From contig OY720346.1 of the NCBI GenBank assembly GCA_963082975.1, forward strand, positions 38,219,787 to 38,283,786: a stretch of 64,000 nt of DNA. Direction: 5' to 3'. This stretch comes from Labia minor. Lineage: Eukaryota > Arthropoda > Insecta > Dermaptera > Spongiphoridae. The translations under genes were made by a program, and so were the position numbers. The notes beneath the pieces are model-generated. The model ran no database searches and was not told where the DNA came from. It saw only the letters and a program-made list of their open reading frames with translations. This document shows positions 11,886 to 24,008 of this stretch, piece by piece (within the stretch, counting starts at the first letter, position 1; the number at the start of each line of letters is the position of its first letter).

Positions 11886-12633
11886 CAGTGGCGTACCTAG
11901 AACTTTTGCCGCCCGGGGCGATCTCCAGTTTGCCGCCCTTTTTATTATAAGTCAATCAAATAGTGGTATTTATAAATTAATGCACATAAATAAATTATTA
12001 AGTTATTTAATCAATATTAATTAATATACAGAGTAAATTTTTTTACACATATTTGTATGCACTCGTAAACATATTAATATAATATTTACTCTTCTAGCTT
12101 TCATACTAGAAAAATCGTGTATAATGCTCTCAAAATTTATATTTTATTTTCCGCCGGCCCTGCTTTTCAAAAGAAAAATCGATTATTTAAAAAAATATTG
12201 GTATATCACTTCAAAGTAATCATATAAACTTTTCAAAATAAATGACATTTATAAACTGGTATCAAAAAATTTTAGTTAGGAAAAATTGCTGAACAAAATC
12301 GTAAAGATGCGTTTACGAATTCAACGAATTTTAATGAATACAATAAAATAAAATTATTATCCTGTTCTTGGAATTAGAATTCAAAATTTAGACTAAAATG
12401 CATTTATATACACCGAGGAATAATATTCGAAATCATATAGTTAATCATAATTTATATAAATCAAATAGTAAACTTATAATAATCATAATAATCATTTATT
12501 ATTCAAGAAAGAAAAAAAATAAATATGAAATGAATAAGTTGTTTTTTACAACTATAACGAAATACATATAAAAAATGCCGCCCCAAGATAAGTGCCGCCC
12601 GGTGCGGACCGCACCCCCCTAGATACGCCACTG
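11886..12633. mobile_element. hAT-type non-autonomous element
   Basis: TIRs CAGTGGCGTACCTAG and CTAGATACGCCACTG. The flanks give an 8-bp ATATATAT duplication, but as it lies in a TA tract this is weak evidence. GC-rich CCGCCC subterminal motifs face each other and the interior has no transposase frame. The ends resemble the MITE at 7750-8037, with a different interior. Confidence 0.8.
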
Positions 12634-14290
12634 ATATATATATATATATATATATATATAACAATAATTGTAAATAATCATATAAACTAAAAAAAAAACA
12701 ATTTAAAAATAAGAACATAAGACAATTACTTAAATTAATAGAATAATAGAAAATATATTATAGAATTAAATATTAAAGGCTTTTTATTAAATTGACATTT
12801 CTGTTTGTTAATAATTTGTAATTGGATTTTAGCCCAGTTCTAGTTGAGCGATTTTGCTCAAATATGAAACGTATATTGAAAGTCAATGACACTGCAATAA
12901 TCAAAAACAAATATTTTGAACTCTTGAAAAATACAGTTTTTTAAAATTTGTGAATTTAATTGACAAATCATTTTGTTTTTTATTTTATTTCTTTCTGTCT
13001 CTTTCTCTTTCTTTTCTTTATTTTGAGTTAGTTAAGATACAAAAAAGGGTATAAATAAATAAATAAAAAAATGTTAATATAATGTTATATTTATATTTAT
13101 ATTTACAATTATTTTATATTTTATATACAATGTGCTTGTGTTGTTCTGTGATTCCCAAAAGAACTCAGTGCCGCATGCAGTATGCAGATGGCTTAATAAT
13201 CAATGTCATCTAGAAAAGACATAGAAACTTCGCGAAGAATCTAATATACTGGATGATGGAATTGTAAGAAGGGAACGATATATTAATTCTAAATATTTTC
13301 CTTCAAAGCCTTCTTCTTCAAACAATTTAACCTCCCTTTTAATAATTTTTAATAAGTCTTTTTGTTCCAGCTCCTGAGCATTATTTTTCTCTAATGTTTT
13401 TCCATTAATGGGGCGCACTTTTCTAGTGACATTTCCACTTCTTCATTTTACATGTTATCGCCACTACTTAAATTAGTTTCTCGTTCTATATTGGTCTCTT
13501 TTTTATAAAGTCATTAATTGCAATCTTCTTTACTTGATGTTTAGCTCTCTCTTCTTTACAACTCAGCGTACAATCTCAGCACTGGTCGCGTGGTCCGCCC
13601 AAGATATAGATATACCTATATTAAATAAAATTAATAATATATATTTATTATAACTAAGGTTTATTATATATTTGATTAAAAATAATTTAAATAAAAAAAT
13701 GTAAAATATTGGAGTATAATATCTTAAATAATTTAAAATATGCTTATAATAACATAAAATATGAAAAAATTGATTATTACAAAAATGTGATAAAATTAAA
13801 TATTAAATTCAATTATTAATATGTAATAATAATAATTAATTTATTCGAGAAATATTTTTAAAATACTAATTTTTATTTAATTTTAATCGAAAATTAGGCA
13901 ATATGGCATATTTATTTTATTTTTTTTTTCAAATTTTCTTTCTTTTTTTCAATTTCGCTTATCAATTTGAAAAGGAGATGATAAAATAAAAAATTTAACA
14001 TTTATTTTTTTCTGAAATTTAAAATTTTTCCTTTATTCAAATTGAAACGATTGAAAGAAAAATTCAAAAATCCGGAAGTTAGCTCTTATAAATCTTTTCC
14101 CCGCCTACATATCCTCTTCTTTCCATTTCTTTGTCCCATCCTCTTCAACCCTATTCGGTTTTCTTTTTCTCTCTCTCTTTCTCTACTACCCCTTTATGGT
14201 GGCTTGAAACTGATTATTCTTTTTGAAAATAAAATTCCAACTGACATTTCCAGAAGTTTTTCCCTCCCTTTTTTTCTCCTTCCTTCTTTC

Positions 14291-14321
<31 letters not shown>

Positions 14322-16234
14322 TTCTTCATTTCTACGCTCGTTCTTTTCTCGAATAATGAATACCCTTTGTGCACGAATAAAATAGAGGATAATGAATGAA
14401 ATTTGCTGATGGCTCGGGAGAATTTTTACCACTTCTTTTCTATTCTCACACACACTTTCCAAGAAATCTTGTATCATTATAAGCTTTGGCTTGGAAAGAT
14501 TTACGGAAAACTTTTCTTCTTGATAAGGAAAAACCTCTTCAACTTATAATAAAATAAATAAAAGAAATAAAAACTATTAGAAATAACCAGGGTTGCTAAA
14601 TTCTTTAAAAAATCAATTTATTCTATTTGTTTAACATAAATAATTTAATAAAAGTAAAAACGAAAAAATTAATTCAATTGTAAAATTGTTTAAATCAATT
14701 TATAGCTATATTAATTATTTATAGTGTAATTAATTATATATGGTATTGCTTTCACCTTTTCCCCTGTACTATTATTATTTAAATTTAAATTCGCATTTTT
14801 AGGTTAGACATTGTTGGATTTTTTTTATATCTTGTATATATTTTGGATATTATTATTCTTACATGTTATATGTCAATTCTAATTTATAAATTAATTTAAA
14901 TGGGGATACTTCTTCGTTATATTAAAATTTAAATATAGAGTCCATATGTTGTTTGCAAATATTTTATATATAATATCGTATATTTATAAACTCTAATTTA
15001 TAAAGTCTATTTTAATAAAGAAATAATATAATACATTATTAACTGAAATAAATCGAAGAATCTAACTCTAAAAAATAACATTCCTTTTAATTTATTATTT
15101 TTTATTTTGATATGTTACGAGTAAAACAAATTTCAAAATTATCAATTTTAAATATTTTAAATATTTATATACCCAAATAATAATAGCTATGTAGAACACA
15201 GTCTCATATGACAACTAATAAACATGAAAGCAACTAATTTTCATTGAAATCTTTCAATAAGTTTTGTCCATTTAGATAAATCCTTTTTTTTAGAATTTTA
15301 AAGATAAGTAATTATATTTAATGTAGAGGCTGTTTTAATTATAAACACGGTCTAATTATCTATGAATATGACATCTAATTAATTAATTAATAATATTAAT
15401 AATTAAATATGGAAATATATACTCATAATTCTGTTTGTGGCTTTTTGAAGAGGAAAATATAGTATCATCATTATCCAAATATATTAAATCAAACTATTTT
15501 TCTAACTATTGGTGATAATTCATTATATTCTTGACAAATTTAATTATATTATGTTATAATAATTTATATTTATTTATATATACATAATTTGTTTGCAGAT
15601 TAATATTAATATTATAGACCACAAACCAGCTTAATTAATCGATGTAGATATATATCCTTTTTACCTCTTTTACTGGAATTTTTAATATCTGGTTGATGTG
15701 AAGCAAATAGAAGATGATAAATTAAATCAACAGTCATTTTGGGTAAGATAAATGTGAAATCAATTCTTTTTTTTAATAAATGTCAGACGTATGCTTCCAT
15801 ATTAAAAAAAATTTTAAAAAGTATGTATAATGATTCAATATTGGAAATTCATTAAGTTAAAGTGGCGGTTGTAGGGCTGAATTCGATTAAAATGTTAACA
15901 ACGAAAAAGCTAACCGTTTAAGATTGAAAAAACAATTTCGATATTCATATAAAATATTTTATTTTATATTAATGTAATCCTAGTTCTAACCATTTTTTTT
16001 ACTGATGGTCATTTTTAAATAAATATTAAAGAAAAGAAAATAGTCCGCCTCAAGTATATGCAACCCGAATATCTTATATATAGTAAATAAATAAAAATAA
16101 ACAAATACTGTTAAATTAAATGTTTGATAGTTGGATGAAAAAAATCATCGAGTGAGAAAATAAAAATTTTATTTTTCAAAAATTTGAAAATAAGTATAGT
16201 TTGTTTGTTCTATTCAACAAAATGTTAGTAAATA
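12634..16234. other. Long AT-rich stretch, no gene seen
   Basis: Contains (TA)n at about 12634-12660 and 14291-14313 and a pyrimidine-rich part at 14100-14300. Open frames over the latter come from simple sequence. One short repeat (family H) is listed separately. Confidence 0.55.
12810..12962 (+). repeat. Repeat family H, copy 1
   Basis: Matches 26478-26640 in inverted orientation. Shared landmarks are TGTAATTGGATTTTA, TTGAGCGATTT, and TGACACTGCAATAA. Non-coding. Confidence 0.6.
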
Positions 16235-16400
16235 TTTTTACACGCTTTTATTTAGTTTCAGATCGTGTCCTGTCGTTAAATCTTGCTAGGTGAATTTGAC
16301 CCACTTCCAATGTTCGATTAAGCTGAAATTTTGCATACATATGTAACTCCGATGACAATGCATTATTCATCCCAGGTCATAGGTGAACTCGGATGTATTA
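16235..16400 (+). repeat. Short SINE-like or MITE-like segment
   Basis: A compact non-coding segment including ACACGCTTTTATTTAG and GATTAAGCTGAAATTTTGC. The first motif recurs in the foldback element just downstream, and the second resembles part of family B. Identity uncertain. Confidence 0.35.
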
Positions 16401-16561
16401 TTAATTAATAATAATATTATTATTATTAATATAATTAAAATATTATTAATTTATTATTAATATTATTAAAATTATTAATAGATTTATTAGTTATTAACAC
16501 TATAACCTGAAATCATAAACCGGGCGAAATTTCTTTCAAGACTAAAAATTTGGAAATAAAA

Positions 16562-16933
16562 AAAAATATAAAAAATCTTTTTAAAAACACGCTTTTATTT
16601 AAATGCACTAAAAATGATAAAATTTCTCCACAAACAACACGATTTCCTTACAATTAATCATATCTAAAAAATGAAAGCGTGGGCGCCTAACATGCAGGGA
16701 AAGGAAAAGAATACGAAGGATATTTCATTGTATATGCACAAACCTTTCTGTTTTTTTTTCCTTTTCCACTATATTTGATAATTATGTTTATTTGAAGTAG
16801 AATTTGTATTGTTCCCTACATGTGTTTGGCTCCCACACTTGATATGATCGTGGTGTGTGTGGATAAATTATTTTCTCCTTTTTTTAGTGCATTTAAATGA
16901 AAGCGTGTTTTTAAAAAGCTTTTCTATATTTTT
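16562..16933. mobile_element. Foldback element (long imperfect inverted repeat)
   Basis: Outer arms of about 53 bp (16562-16614 and 16881-16933) are inverted copies with few mismatches, containing AAAAACACGCTTT and AAATGCACTAAAAA. The inverted similarity continues inward. Examples are TCCACAAACAACACGAT against TCCACACACACCACGAT, and GTGGGCGCC against GTGGGAGCC. Most of the 372 bp could therefore form one hairpin. It is non-coding, and no clear target duplication was found. Confidence 0.7.
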
Positions 16934-18256
16934 AATAATATAATATTTTTGCATATTACGAATTTGAAAATTTTGGAGTAATTCTCGATGAGTATAATTA
17001 TTACAGTTGAAAGTTAAAGGACATTAACGGAAATGACATCAGCTACACTCATTTAAACTATTATATACTAAATGAAACATTTCCATAATAGCAATCTCAT
17101 CCATTATCTATTCTATTTTAAGGTGAGAACCTCTTTTTTTAATTACCGTATTTAAATATATATTCAGATTTATTATTAAACTTATTCATATTTTGAATTA
17201 ATATTTCTTTAGTAAAAACTTTTTAATGAAGCACTCGATAAATGGCCGTTAATTAATCAATTTCAAGACGCACAATTGTCCACTCTTGCAATGGCTTTGT
17301 TTATATTTTTAAACTCAGAATAATTTAGTATATTAATCAAAGCCAATGCGAATCTTTTCTTTATTCCCTCTGCTAAATGCAATTATATACAAGGTATATA
17401 TATATGGTACATGGTTTTTTAATTTCCCTTAAACATTAAAGCTGGACTATCGTTTGCTATTTTCGCAGGCAGCATAAAGACATTAACCATGAAGTTGATT
17501 ACAATGTCGTTAGCCGTTGTTAATGACAGTTCTCTGTAGACATAACCTCTGATAAGTCACTAGTTAATCACCCGTCGACCTGGCGCTTCTACATAAACAG
17601 ACACGATTATTTTCAGACATTTTTCCTTCTCAGTTCGGCCCTGAATGATTAAAATAGAAATCGTGACTAGAGATGAATATTTTACAACGTCCACCCCACA
17701 ATTACTAATACAACGCTTAGTTATATTGTAATCGGATGGTGATAAATGATATTATATTAAACAGCGTAAAAGTAATTATTTCTCTATAGTATGTAAATCA
17801 ATAAAAAAATGTAATATATTATGAAAATACATTAACAATATATATATATATATATATATATTAATAATTTATTCAACTATATTTACCAACAGTTAATAAT
17901 GTTTTTTTTTTAATTATTTCTCAACTTAGAATAGAAATTTTTTTTTTTTTGTAATTACAAAGAATATTTTATTTATTATAATTAGACTTTAATAAATAAA
18001 CCAATTTATATTTTCTTTATTTATAAATATTATTGCATTTTTTATTTTATTTTTTCAGTTATATTTGTTTTCTAGTTTATTTATTAATTTTTAATGCATT
18101 TAAATCAATAAAAAAAAATTAATTAAATTAAAGGGGTTTACAGTTTAATTATTTATTTTTTTCATTTGTTATTGAAAGTTTCAATTAGTTAAATTTTTTT
18201 CTGATCTGGGTCATAAACGTTATGGCTTAGGTGTTTTACCCTCTATTTTTTTAGAA
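16934..18256. other. Spacer with a GC-richer island at 17425-17660
   Basis: A (TA)n run lies at about 17838-17861. The island is unique in the window and GC-richer than its surroundings, with no plausible exon, which fits a conserved non-coding element. The rest is AT-rich. Confidence 0.45.
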
Positions 18257-18543
18257 TATAGGTTCCCAAACTCTTTTGTGTCGTAGACCTCTTGCCATGT
18301 TTTTCGTTTTTGGGTAGACCCCCTACTTAACCTGAAATTGATTTTTTGTAAAAAATATTTTACCTTTTTTTAGAGCCATATTGAATTATAAGATAGTATA
18401 ATGTAAGTAAATAGGCTTGAGATCCACTATCGTAGACGCCCATTTTCATTTCATGGACCCCAAATTTTTTATTCGCTGACGTAGACCCCTTGCAGGCCGC
18501 CATAGACTCCTGGGGTCGATATAGACCACTTTGGGAACCACTG
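18257..18543. mobile_element. hAT-type MITE
   Basis: The ends read GGTTCCCAAACTC and TTTGGGAACCACTG, a common hAT TIR pattern. They are flanked by an exact 8-bp duplication TTTTAGAA (18249-18256 and 18544-18551). Internal repeats of GTAGACC sit near both ends. Non-coding. Confidence 0.9.
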
Positions 18544-18599
18544 TTTTAGAATAATAATATTTCATAAAATCTCATTGAATATGTAATATGTAAACTTAA

Positions 18600-19300
18600 A
18601 TGAGAAAAACGAAATATATAAATCTATCTATTTCTGTGACTCTACGGAATTCGAAAGTACTTCGCTGCAGCAACCATATTTCTCCATATCCTGAGCTATG
18701 TGGTGATTGTATCTTTCTTTGGTCCAAAAATGCTGTAACTAATCCTATTTTCAAATTCTCTAAAATTACTCTTATCTCCCAAGTTCATAGACACTTAACA
18801 CCCGTATAGTACAACAGGCAAATAATTGTTTTATTTATTTTAATTTCACCCTTGGATAATAATTTTGACGATTTAAGCCTCTTTACTGCAAAATATAACC
18901 GGTGTTACCCAATTACAATCTTAATTTAAATTCTTCTTCAATATTGTTTTTCTTGGTGATTTCAAAACTTAATTTTTAAAATTTCTCTACTTTCTAATTC
19001 TACGTTTTGTATGTTATGATTTTTTTAATTTTGTTCCTCTCTGATACAAAATATTTTATCTTAGCACTATTAATTTATAGTCCAACAACTTTTCATGTCT
19101 CTATTAATTTTCCTATGCTATTTTTAATTGCATTTGTCGAGTCTCCTATTATATTTAAATCGTCCGCGTAATCTAATCTTTAAATTTTTTGGTCTAATTG
19201 GATTACGTTCGATTTCTTCCCAATAATTCTAATTACGAATTCTCATTATAAAATAAATAAAATTGGTGATAGTGTGTCTCCTTTCATTAATAAATGCTTT
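18600..19300 (-). pseudogene. LINE reverse-transcriptase C-terminal relic
   Basis: On the minus strand, in several frames, remnants appear in the order expected for a non-LTR retrotransposon ORF2. A KGDTLSPILF-like motif corresponds to the family's QGDPLSPLLF. Next comes a YFAVKRLKSSKLLSKGEIK-like stretch, matching the family's ALKxLLKSxLLSRKTK. A degenerate YGxExW region follows. Several stops and frame shifts show it is dead. The same tail recurs at 54119-54250 and 26217-26275. The clade is uncertain. Confidence 0.6.
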
Positions 19301-20491
19301 ATTTTAAATATTGTAAATATACTCTCGACTCCCTAAGTCATTGATCACGCCTATTTATATATTTAAATGAATAGTATATATATTATTATAATATTTTCTT
19401 TTTCATATTTAATTATAATAATTAATTTACAACATGAAGATGTAATTAATCAATTTTTCTTGTAAATAATTTATTATCTAATTCCCTACCTCCTAATTCT
19501 ATATTTAATCAACCAAAAGCATGATTACGTTTATAGATTATTCTTGTTTTAGTTCAAATATCATCAAATGTCATTTCAAGATTATAAAAAAATAATCAAA
19601 GCAGATTAGTGATATAATCATGTATTCAAACAATTAAAGTAAGTATTTGAAATTGAATATTTTATAATACAATTGCATGATTAATAATTATAGTTATAGG
19701 AGTATTTTTGTTTCAATGTTGAAATAATTATTATTTAATACTAATAACGCCACCCTTAGAGAATGCCGAATAAGCCACATGGCAATTTATAGTCAATAGA
19801 AATTCAACGACCAACTTATTTTATTATAGATAGAAAACTAATTGAATTCGTATGATGAAATATTTCCAAACCATTTCAATTGATCCTGTAATTAGTTTTC
19901 AGTTCTTCATTTCAAACTCAGTGCTCTTTTACAAATGTTTTTAATAACATTCATAGATTCATCTACTATCAGTAATTTAATTAATGTGTATCATCCGTTT
20001 AATATTTTATTTATTAAAGGGAGAAACTAATTTCCTAACCACAACCCACCTCCTCCCTATTCTCTTTATAATTAATGTATATTTCTAAATCGAATGTATG
20101 CTAGAAATATTATATCTCCCGTTTGCTTTTATAACAAATCCAAATTGCGAATTAGTTTATATCTAAACAACATCTAGTGAATACATTTTAAATAAAAACC
20201 CATCTATTTGTATGTTTATCTATTCACATTTATATATCTATATATTATATCACTCAGCCTTAGGATACCATTTCATTTCTGTGTTTCCTAATTTATCTCT
20301 TCATAGTTAAAGAATTTTCATTCTATTCAGTTAATGTATTATTATTATTTGATTAATAAACAAAGAAGAGAATTCACAGGATTAAAATACTATTCAATTT
20401 TTATATACCTATTTATACCTACATAATAATTTTTAATATTAGGATTATTTTCCTATTTATCATACGTATATTATAAACAAATATTATTGTT
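19301..20491. other. AT-rich spacer, nothing recognised
   Basis: No coding signature or repeat edge was identified. Confidence 0.5.
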
Positions 20492-20928
20492 GTTTGGATT
20501 TTTGTCTATTGTATCCAATGACTCTTTCATAGTTATAAACAGAAGGTTATTTATTAATAAAATACACATTAATATTTTATGAAATATTTTACTTGTTAAT
20601 AATAATAATAATAGAATATATGTGAATGGATACAGGATGAATAATTAAAAACAACTTGCCACTCTCTAAGTACAACCTGCTTATACGGATACATGTTCAA
20701 TAATATATTAATATTTTTTTATAAAATATATAATTCTAATTATACAAATATTTAATTTTAGCTATAAAAAATATTTTATATTTATAGAATAATATTTTTT
20801 ATTTTTATATTTATAAAATAATATTTTTTTATTTAATATAATAATTTAACTTTCTAAATAATTTTAATTTTTATTAAACATATATTTAATTTTTTACAAA
20901 ATAATTTAAATTTAACAGACGCGACAGT
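20492..20928 (+). repeat. Repeat family G, copy 1
   Basis: Matches 48341-48676 in the same orientation, from TTTGGATTTTTGTCT through CATAGTTATAAACAGAAGG to an end near TTTAACAGACGCGACAG. Non-coding and very AT-rich. A (TAA)n-type tract lies inside. Confidence 0.65.
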
Positions 20929-21354
20929 TGTATATCTACCAAAAATATTTTTAAAGATTAAGTATTATTAATTAAAATGATTAATTAAATGTAATCTTTG
21001 AATAAATTTATTTATATTGTGAAATTTTTATATGACATTTATAAAAATAAATTATTATAAAAGTTAAAATATTTAATTTTATTATAAGTTTGGAGAAGTA
21101 GGGAGGCGTGGGTAATAACTTTAACAAAAGAGCAAAAAATTGAATGTTTTTACTTATTGAATCTCTTAAACATTTTTTAGACAATAATTAATGATAGTGA
21201 TTGAGAAAAGGTGATAATTACATAATGGAGATATATATTATTATTAATAACTTATACATGCATATATCAAGGATTATAAAATATTTAGGTTATATGTCAT
21301 TAATAAATAAATAGAAAGATCCCATGTTTATTGGCATTAAATAATACGAGAACA
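20929..21354. other. AT-rich spacer, nothing recognised
   Basis: No gene or repeat edge seen. Confidence 0.5.
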
Positions 21355-21563
21355 GGTCGATAAGCCAGTGACTTTTTGGATTTTCTATTTCTTAAATGAA
21401 ATATGTTATGATGTCAGCAGGCAATTATCAGCTGACCCCTGTCGATATTTGAACCAGCTGGGTCTTTTAGTTTTTGTTTGACAACCATCCTCGTGATTTG
21501 AGAAGAAAATGGAAAAAAGTGAATTTATGCCTGAATCTTCGAATTCTTTTACAGTGCCCCGAA
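21355..21563 (+). mobile_element. Mariner 5'-end fragment
   Basis: It begins GGTCGATAAGCCAGTGACT, which matches the terminus of the deleted mariner at 34721-35222 (read on the minus strand). The shared untranslated part contains GTCAGCAGGCAA and CAGCTGGGTCTTTTAG. An ATG follows in the MEKSEF context typical of mariner transposase starts. The element is cut off soon after the start codon. Confidence 0.65.
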
Positions 21564-21590
21564 GGTAGTTTAAAAATTATCATATCTTTA

Positions 21591-21733
21591 AAATTTCAAC
21601 ATTGGGAAGTTACTTGATAAAAAGTAGCGCCTCCGATCAAGAAAATCAAGGTAAAGGTTGATAGGGCCCGTTCTACTGACCATAGGACACCTAATTAATA
21701 TAACAGACTATATAAGCGTTGTATTTGTCAAAG
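21591..21733 (-). repeat. Repeat family F, copy 2
   Basis: Inverted copy of 7590-7733. It lies between a mariner fragment and a family C end, so this is a cluster of truncated elements. Confidence 0.65.
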
Positions 21734-21745
21734 GTTTTGTTGTTG

Positions 21746-21788
21746 TTTTTTACCTACCGACGATAGTCAGGGAGGTATTATTTTAATA
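21746..21788 (-). repeat. Family C end fragment
   Basis: TTTACCTACCGACGATAG is the reverse complement of the family C right end (CTATCGTCGGTCGGTAAA type, one base different). Only the terminal 40 or so bases are present. Confidence 0.55.
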
Positions 21789-23131
21789 TGTATAGTGACG
21801 GACAAAAGAGAATATCAATCTAGCGCAGTGCCTTTCTCATTACCATTAATATATAAATCAAAAGTAAAGAAATTAATTTTTAATACCAATTTAATTTTAA
21901 ATGATTGACAGTTTTGTTTTGGAATATGGTAAAAAATTAAATTTATTTAATTTTTATTCACATATTAATCTTTTTGAGAAAGGCGCTGCGGTAAATTGGT
22001 GTTTTCTTTTTACGTCACACTGGACATAATTACATTTTAGAAATTATTAACACTTTCAATGATTAATACAAAAAATAATATCTTTTTTATCATTATTCGA
22101 TTTCTTTAATTGTAAATAGATTCGTATTAAGGTAATACAAGAAGATTGTAGTAGTATAGTAAGTTTATCCTTTGTCTTGAGATTCAATTTCTAATATCTG
22201 AACAATGATAGGTGTAAGTTAAATTATTGAATGGAAGATAATGAATGCATTGGAAATCGAAGGGCGTATCTATTTAATTGTTCCGAATATTGGGTTTCAT
22301 AGGGATTTTAATTTTTGACAGATGTAATTGAATCGATGAAAAAATACTATCTATACTAATTATATCGTCAAATAAATTAGATAGGGATATTGAATTTTAT
22401 ATTATAGATTATTATTTTTATCAAATTGCAATAGAATTTCTTCGATTGAATAAGTATCTATCATTTATTTCCTCATTTCTTTATGTATTCATATTTTATG
22501 AAAAATTCCTTTATAAAATACGAATTTAATAAAATTAATCTATAGAATATGATTTTTTATTATTATATACCTATTATTCTGAATTGATTTTTCCAATCGA
22601 TTTACTCCTCTCCTCCCCATTTACTCATTGAATCATGCATGTATGCACTTCCTACCCCCTCCACATCTCCCCACGATCATGCAGCGACGAATGTCATGAC
22701 TAGAGATGTTGCAGCTCTGCAACGGACCAGTGGCTACTTTGCATTACATGCACCAGCGATTTGTTTGCCCTTCTATTCTCGTATCCGTCTCTCCCCTCAA
22801 CTTAACCCACCCTCACTTTCCTCCCGTCGTCAATTCTGAAATTATGCATCAAACAACAACACTATTCGATGGAGATGCTGAGGTGATTATATTTACAAAT
22901 TGTTAACAATTCTACATTATTACAATCTACCTTTCAGATTACTCAGATCAATAAGAATAATGATACAAAAAATAAGAATTTTTCTGATATTATTATTTAT
23001 TTTTAGTTATAGTTATTTTGATTAATTTTTTTATTTAAATTGAAATATTATAATTTTTACTTTAAATTTATGTTTTTTTTAAAAAAAATAGACATATGTG
23101 TACAGATTAAATAAAATAAAACTAATATTAT
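21789..23131. other. Spacer with a GC-richer island at 22590-22900
   Basis: The island has ATGCAT motifs and two overlapping short open frames without recognisable similarity. It occurs once in the window. The rest is AT-rich and ends at the LTR element. Confidence 0.45.
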
Positions 23132-23647
23132 TGTGGGAATGGAGCCTTTTGGCTCATCACCGTCCGAATCATCAAAAGCCTGGCACATCTTACTGCCTCA
23201 GGGTCGGCCATTCTCAACCACAATATCGTCGGAGTTGGTGCTTCCTCTCAACGCCGCTCCAAGCAGCGAGCGCCCCAGACGCCGTCGCCGCCCCCCCACC
23301 ATGCGCTACCATCACCGTCGCCGCCATTCTCCCACTCCACGCCACCGACCAATAGAAACCGAGTTCCAGCTGTTTGGACTTCCTTTTAAAAGGGACACCG
23401 GCACGATTCGAGTTTAGTTGTACAGTTTCAGTTTAAGTTTTAGTTTTATAGTTTTTACAGTCGACACTTTACAGTCCTTTGTACATCGCCAGAAGTATTC
23501 AAGAAACGAAGAAGTTACATTTTCATTTATTTTTACACTGTATTTTTATCTTGTTCATCTTTATTCAATAAAACGATATTTTTGCAACCATTTAAACAAA
23601 ACAGATATTTTTTGCTAAACAACCCCTAGACAACGAAATTCCCTACA
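23132..23647 (+). repeat. 5' LTR
   Basis: 516 bp, TG...CA termini. The first 280 bases (U3) are strikingly GC- and CpG-rich for this window. They end with a CCAAT box (23349-23353) and a TATA-like TTTTAAAAGG (23384-23393). An arthropod-type initiator TCAGTT lies at 23428-23433. An AATAAA polyadenylation signal lies at 23567-23572. The start, polyadenylation and U3/R/U5 limits are inferred from these motifs only. Confidence 0.92.
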
Positions 23648-23650
23648 AAT

Positions 23651-23668
23651 TGGAGGCTCAGTCCGTGA
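23651..23668 (+). other. Candidate primer-binding site
   Basis: TGGAGGCTCAGTCCGTGA begins three bases after the 5' LTR. It starts with TGG, as expected for pairing with a tRNA CCA end. It resembles the tRNA-Pro-type site used by some retroelements (TGGGGGCTCGTCCGG). The tRNA assignment is tentative. Confidence 0.5.
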
Positions 23669-23706
23669 TTGAAAACAACTCGTTTATCGTTCGGGCAAAA
23701 GAAGAT

Positions 23707-23960
23707 TCCTAGACTTGTTCACTCTCAAGATTTTATGTGAATAATCTTCAAGAAAAGATACAAGATTCAAGATTCAAGTCTTATTCACTTTCAAGATTTT
23801 TGTGAATAATTCTTACGAAAACGATACAAGATTCAAGATTGAAGATTTATTTACTCTCAAGATTTTTGTGAATAATTGTCAAGGAAAAGATTCAAGATTT
23901 AAAATTGAAAACTTATTCACTTTCAAGATTTTTTTTTGTGAATAATCAGCAAGAAAGAAA
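23707..23960 (+). repeat. Leader tandem repeats
   Basis: About four imperfect copies of a roughly 65-bp unit built on CAAGATTCAAGATT, TTATTCACTTTCAAGATT and TGTGAATAAT. They lie between the primer site and the ORF. They are AT-rich and non-coding, and might act in packaging or translation, but this is a guess. Confidence 0.7.
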
Positions 23961-24008
23961 ATACAAGATTTAATACAGTAAAGATTAAAGAAATAAAAAT
24001 ATATTAAG

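Noticed and set aside
14042-14477. Overlapping open frames of 62-104 codons on both strands
   Set aside because: They come from pyrimidine-rich and (TA)n simple sequence. The peptides are repeats of S, L, F or I/Y with no domain.
22639-22906. Two overlapping 66-codon frames in a GC-richer island
   Set aside because: No similarity, and both frames overlap. GC-rich DNA simply has fewer stops here.
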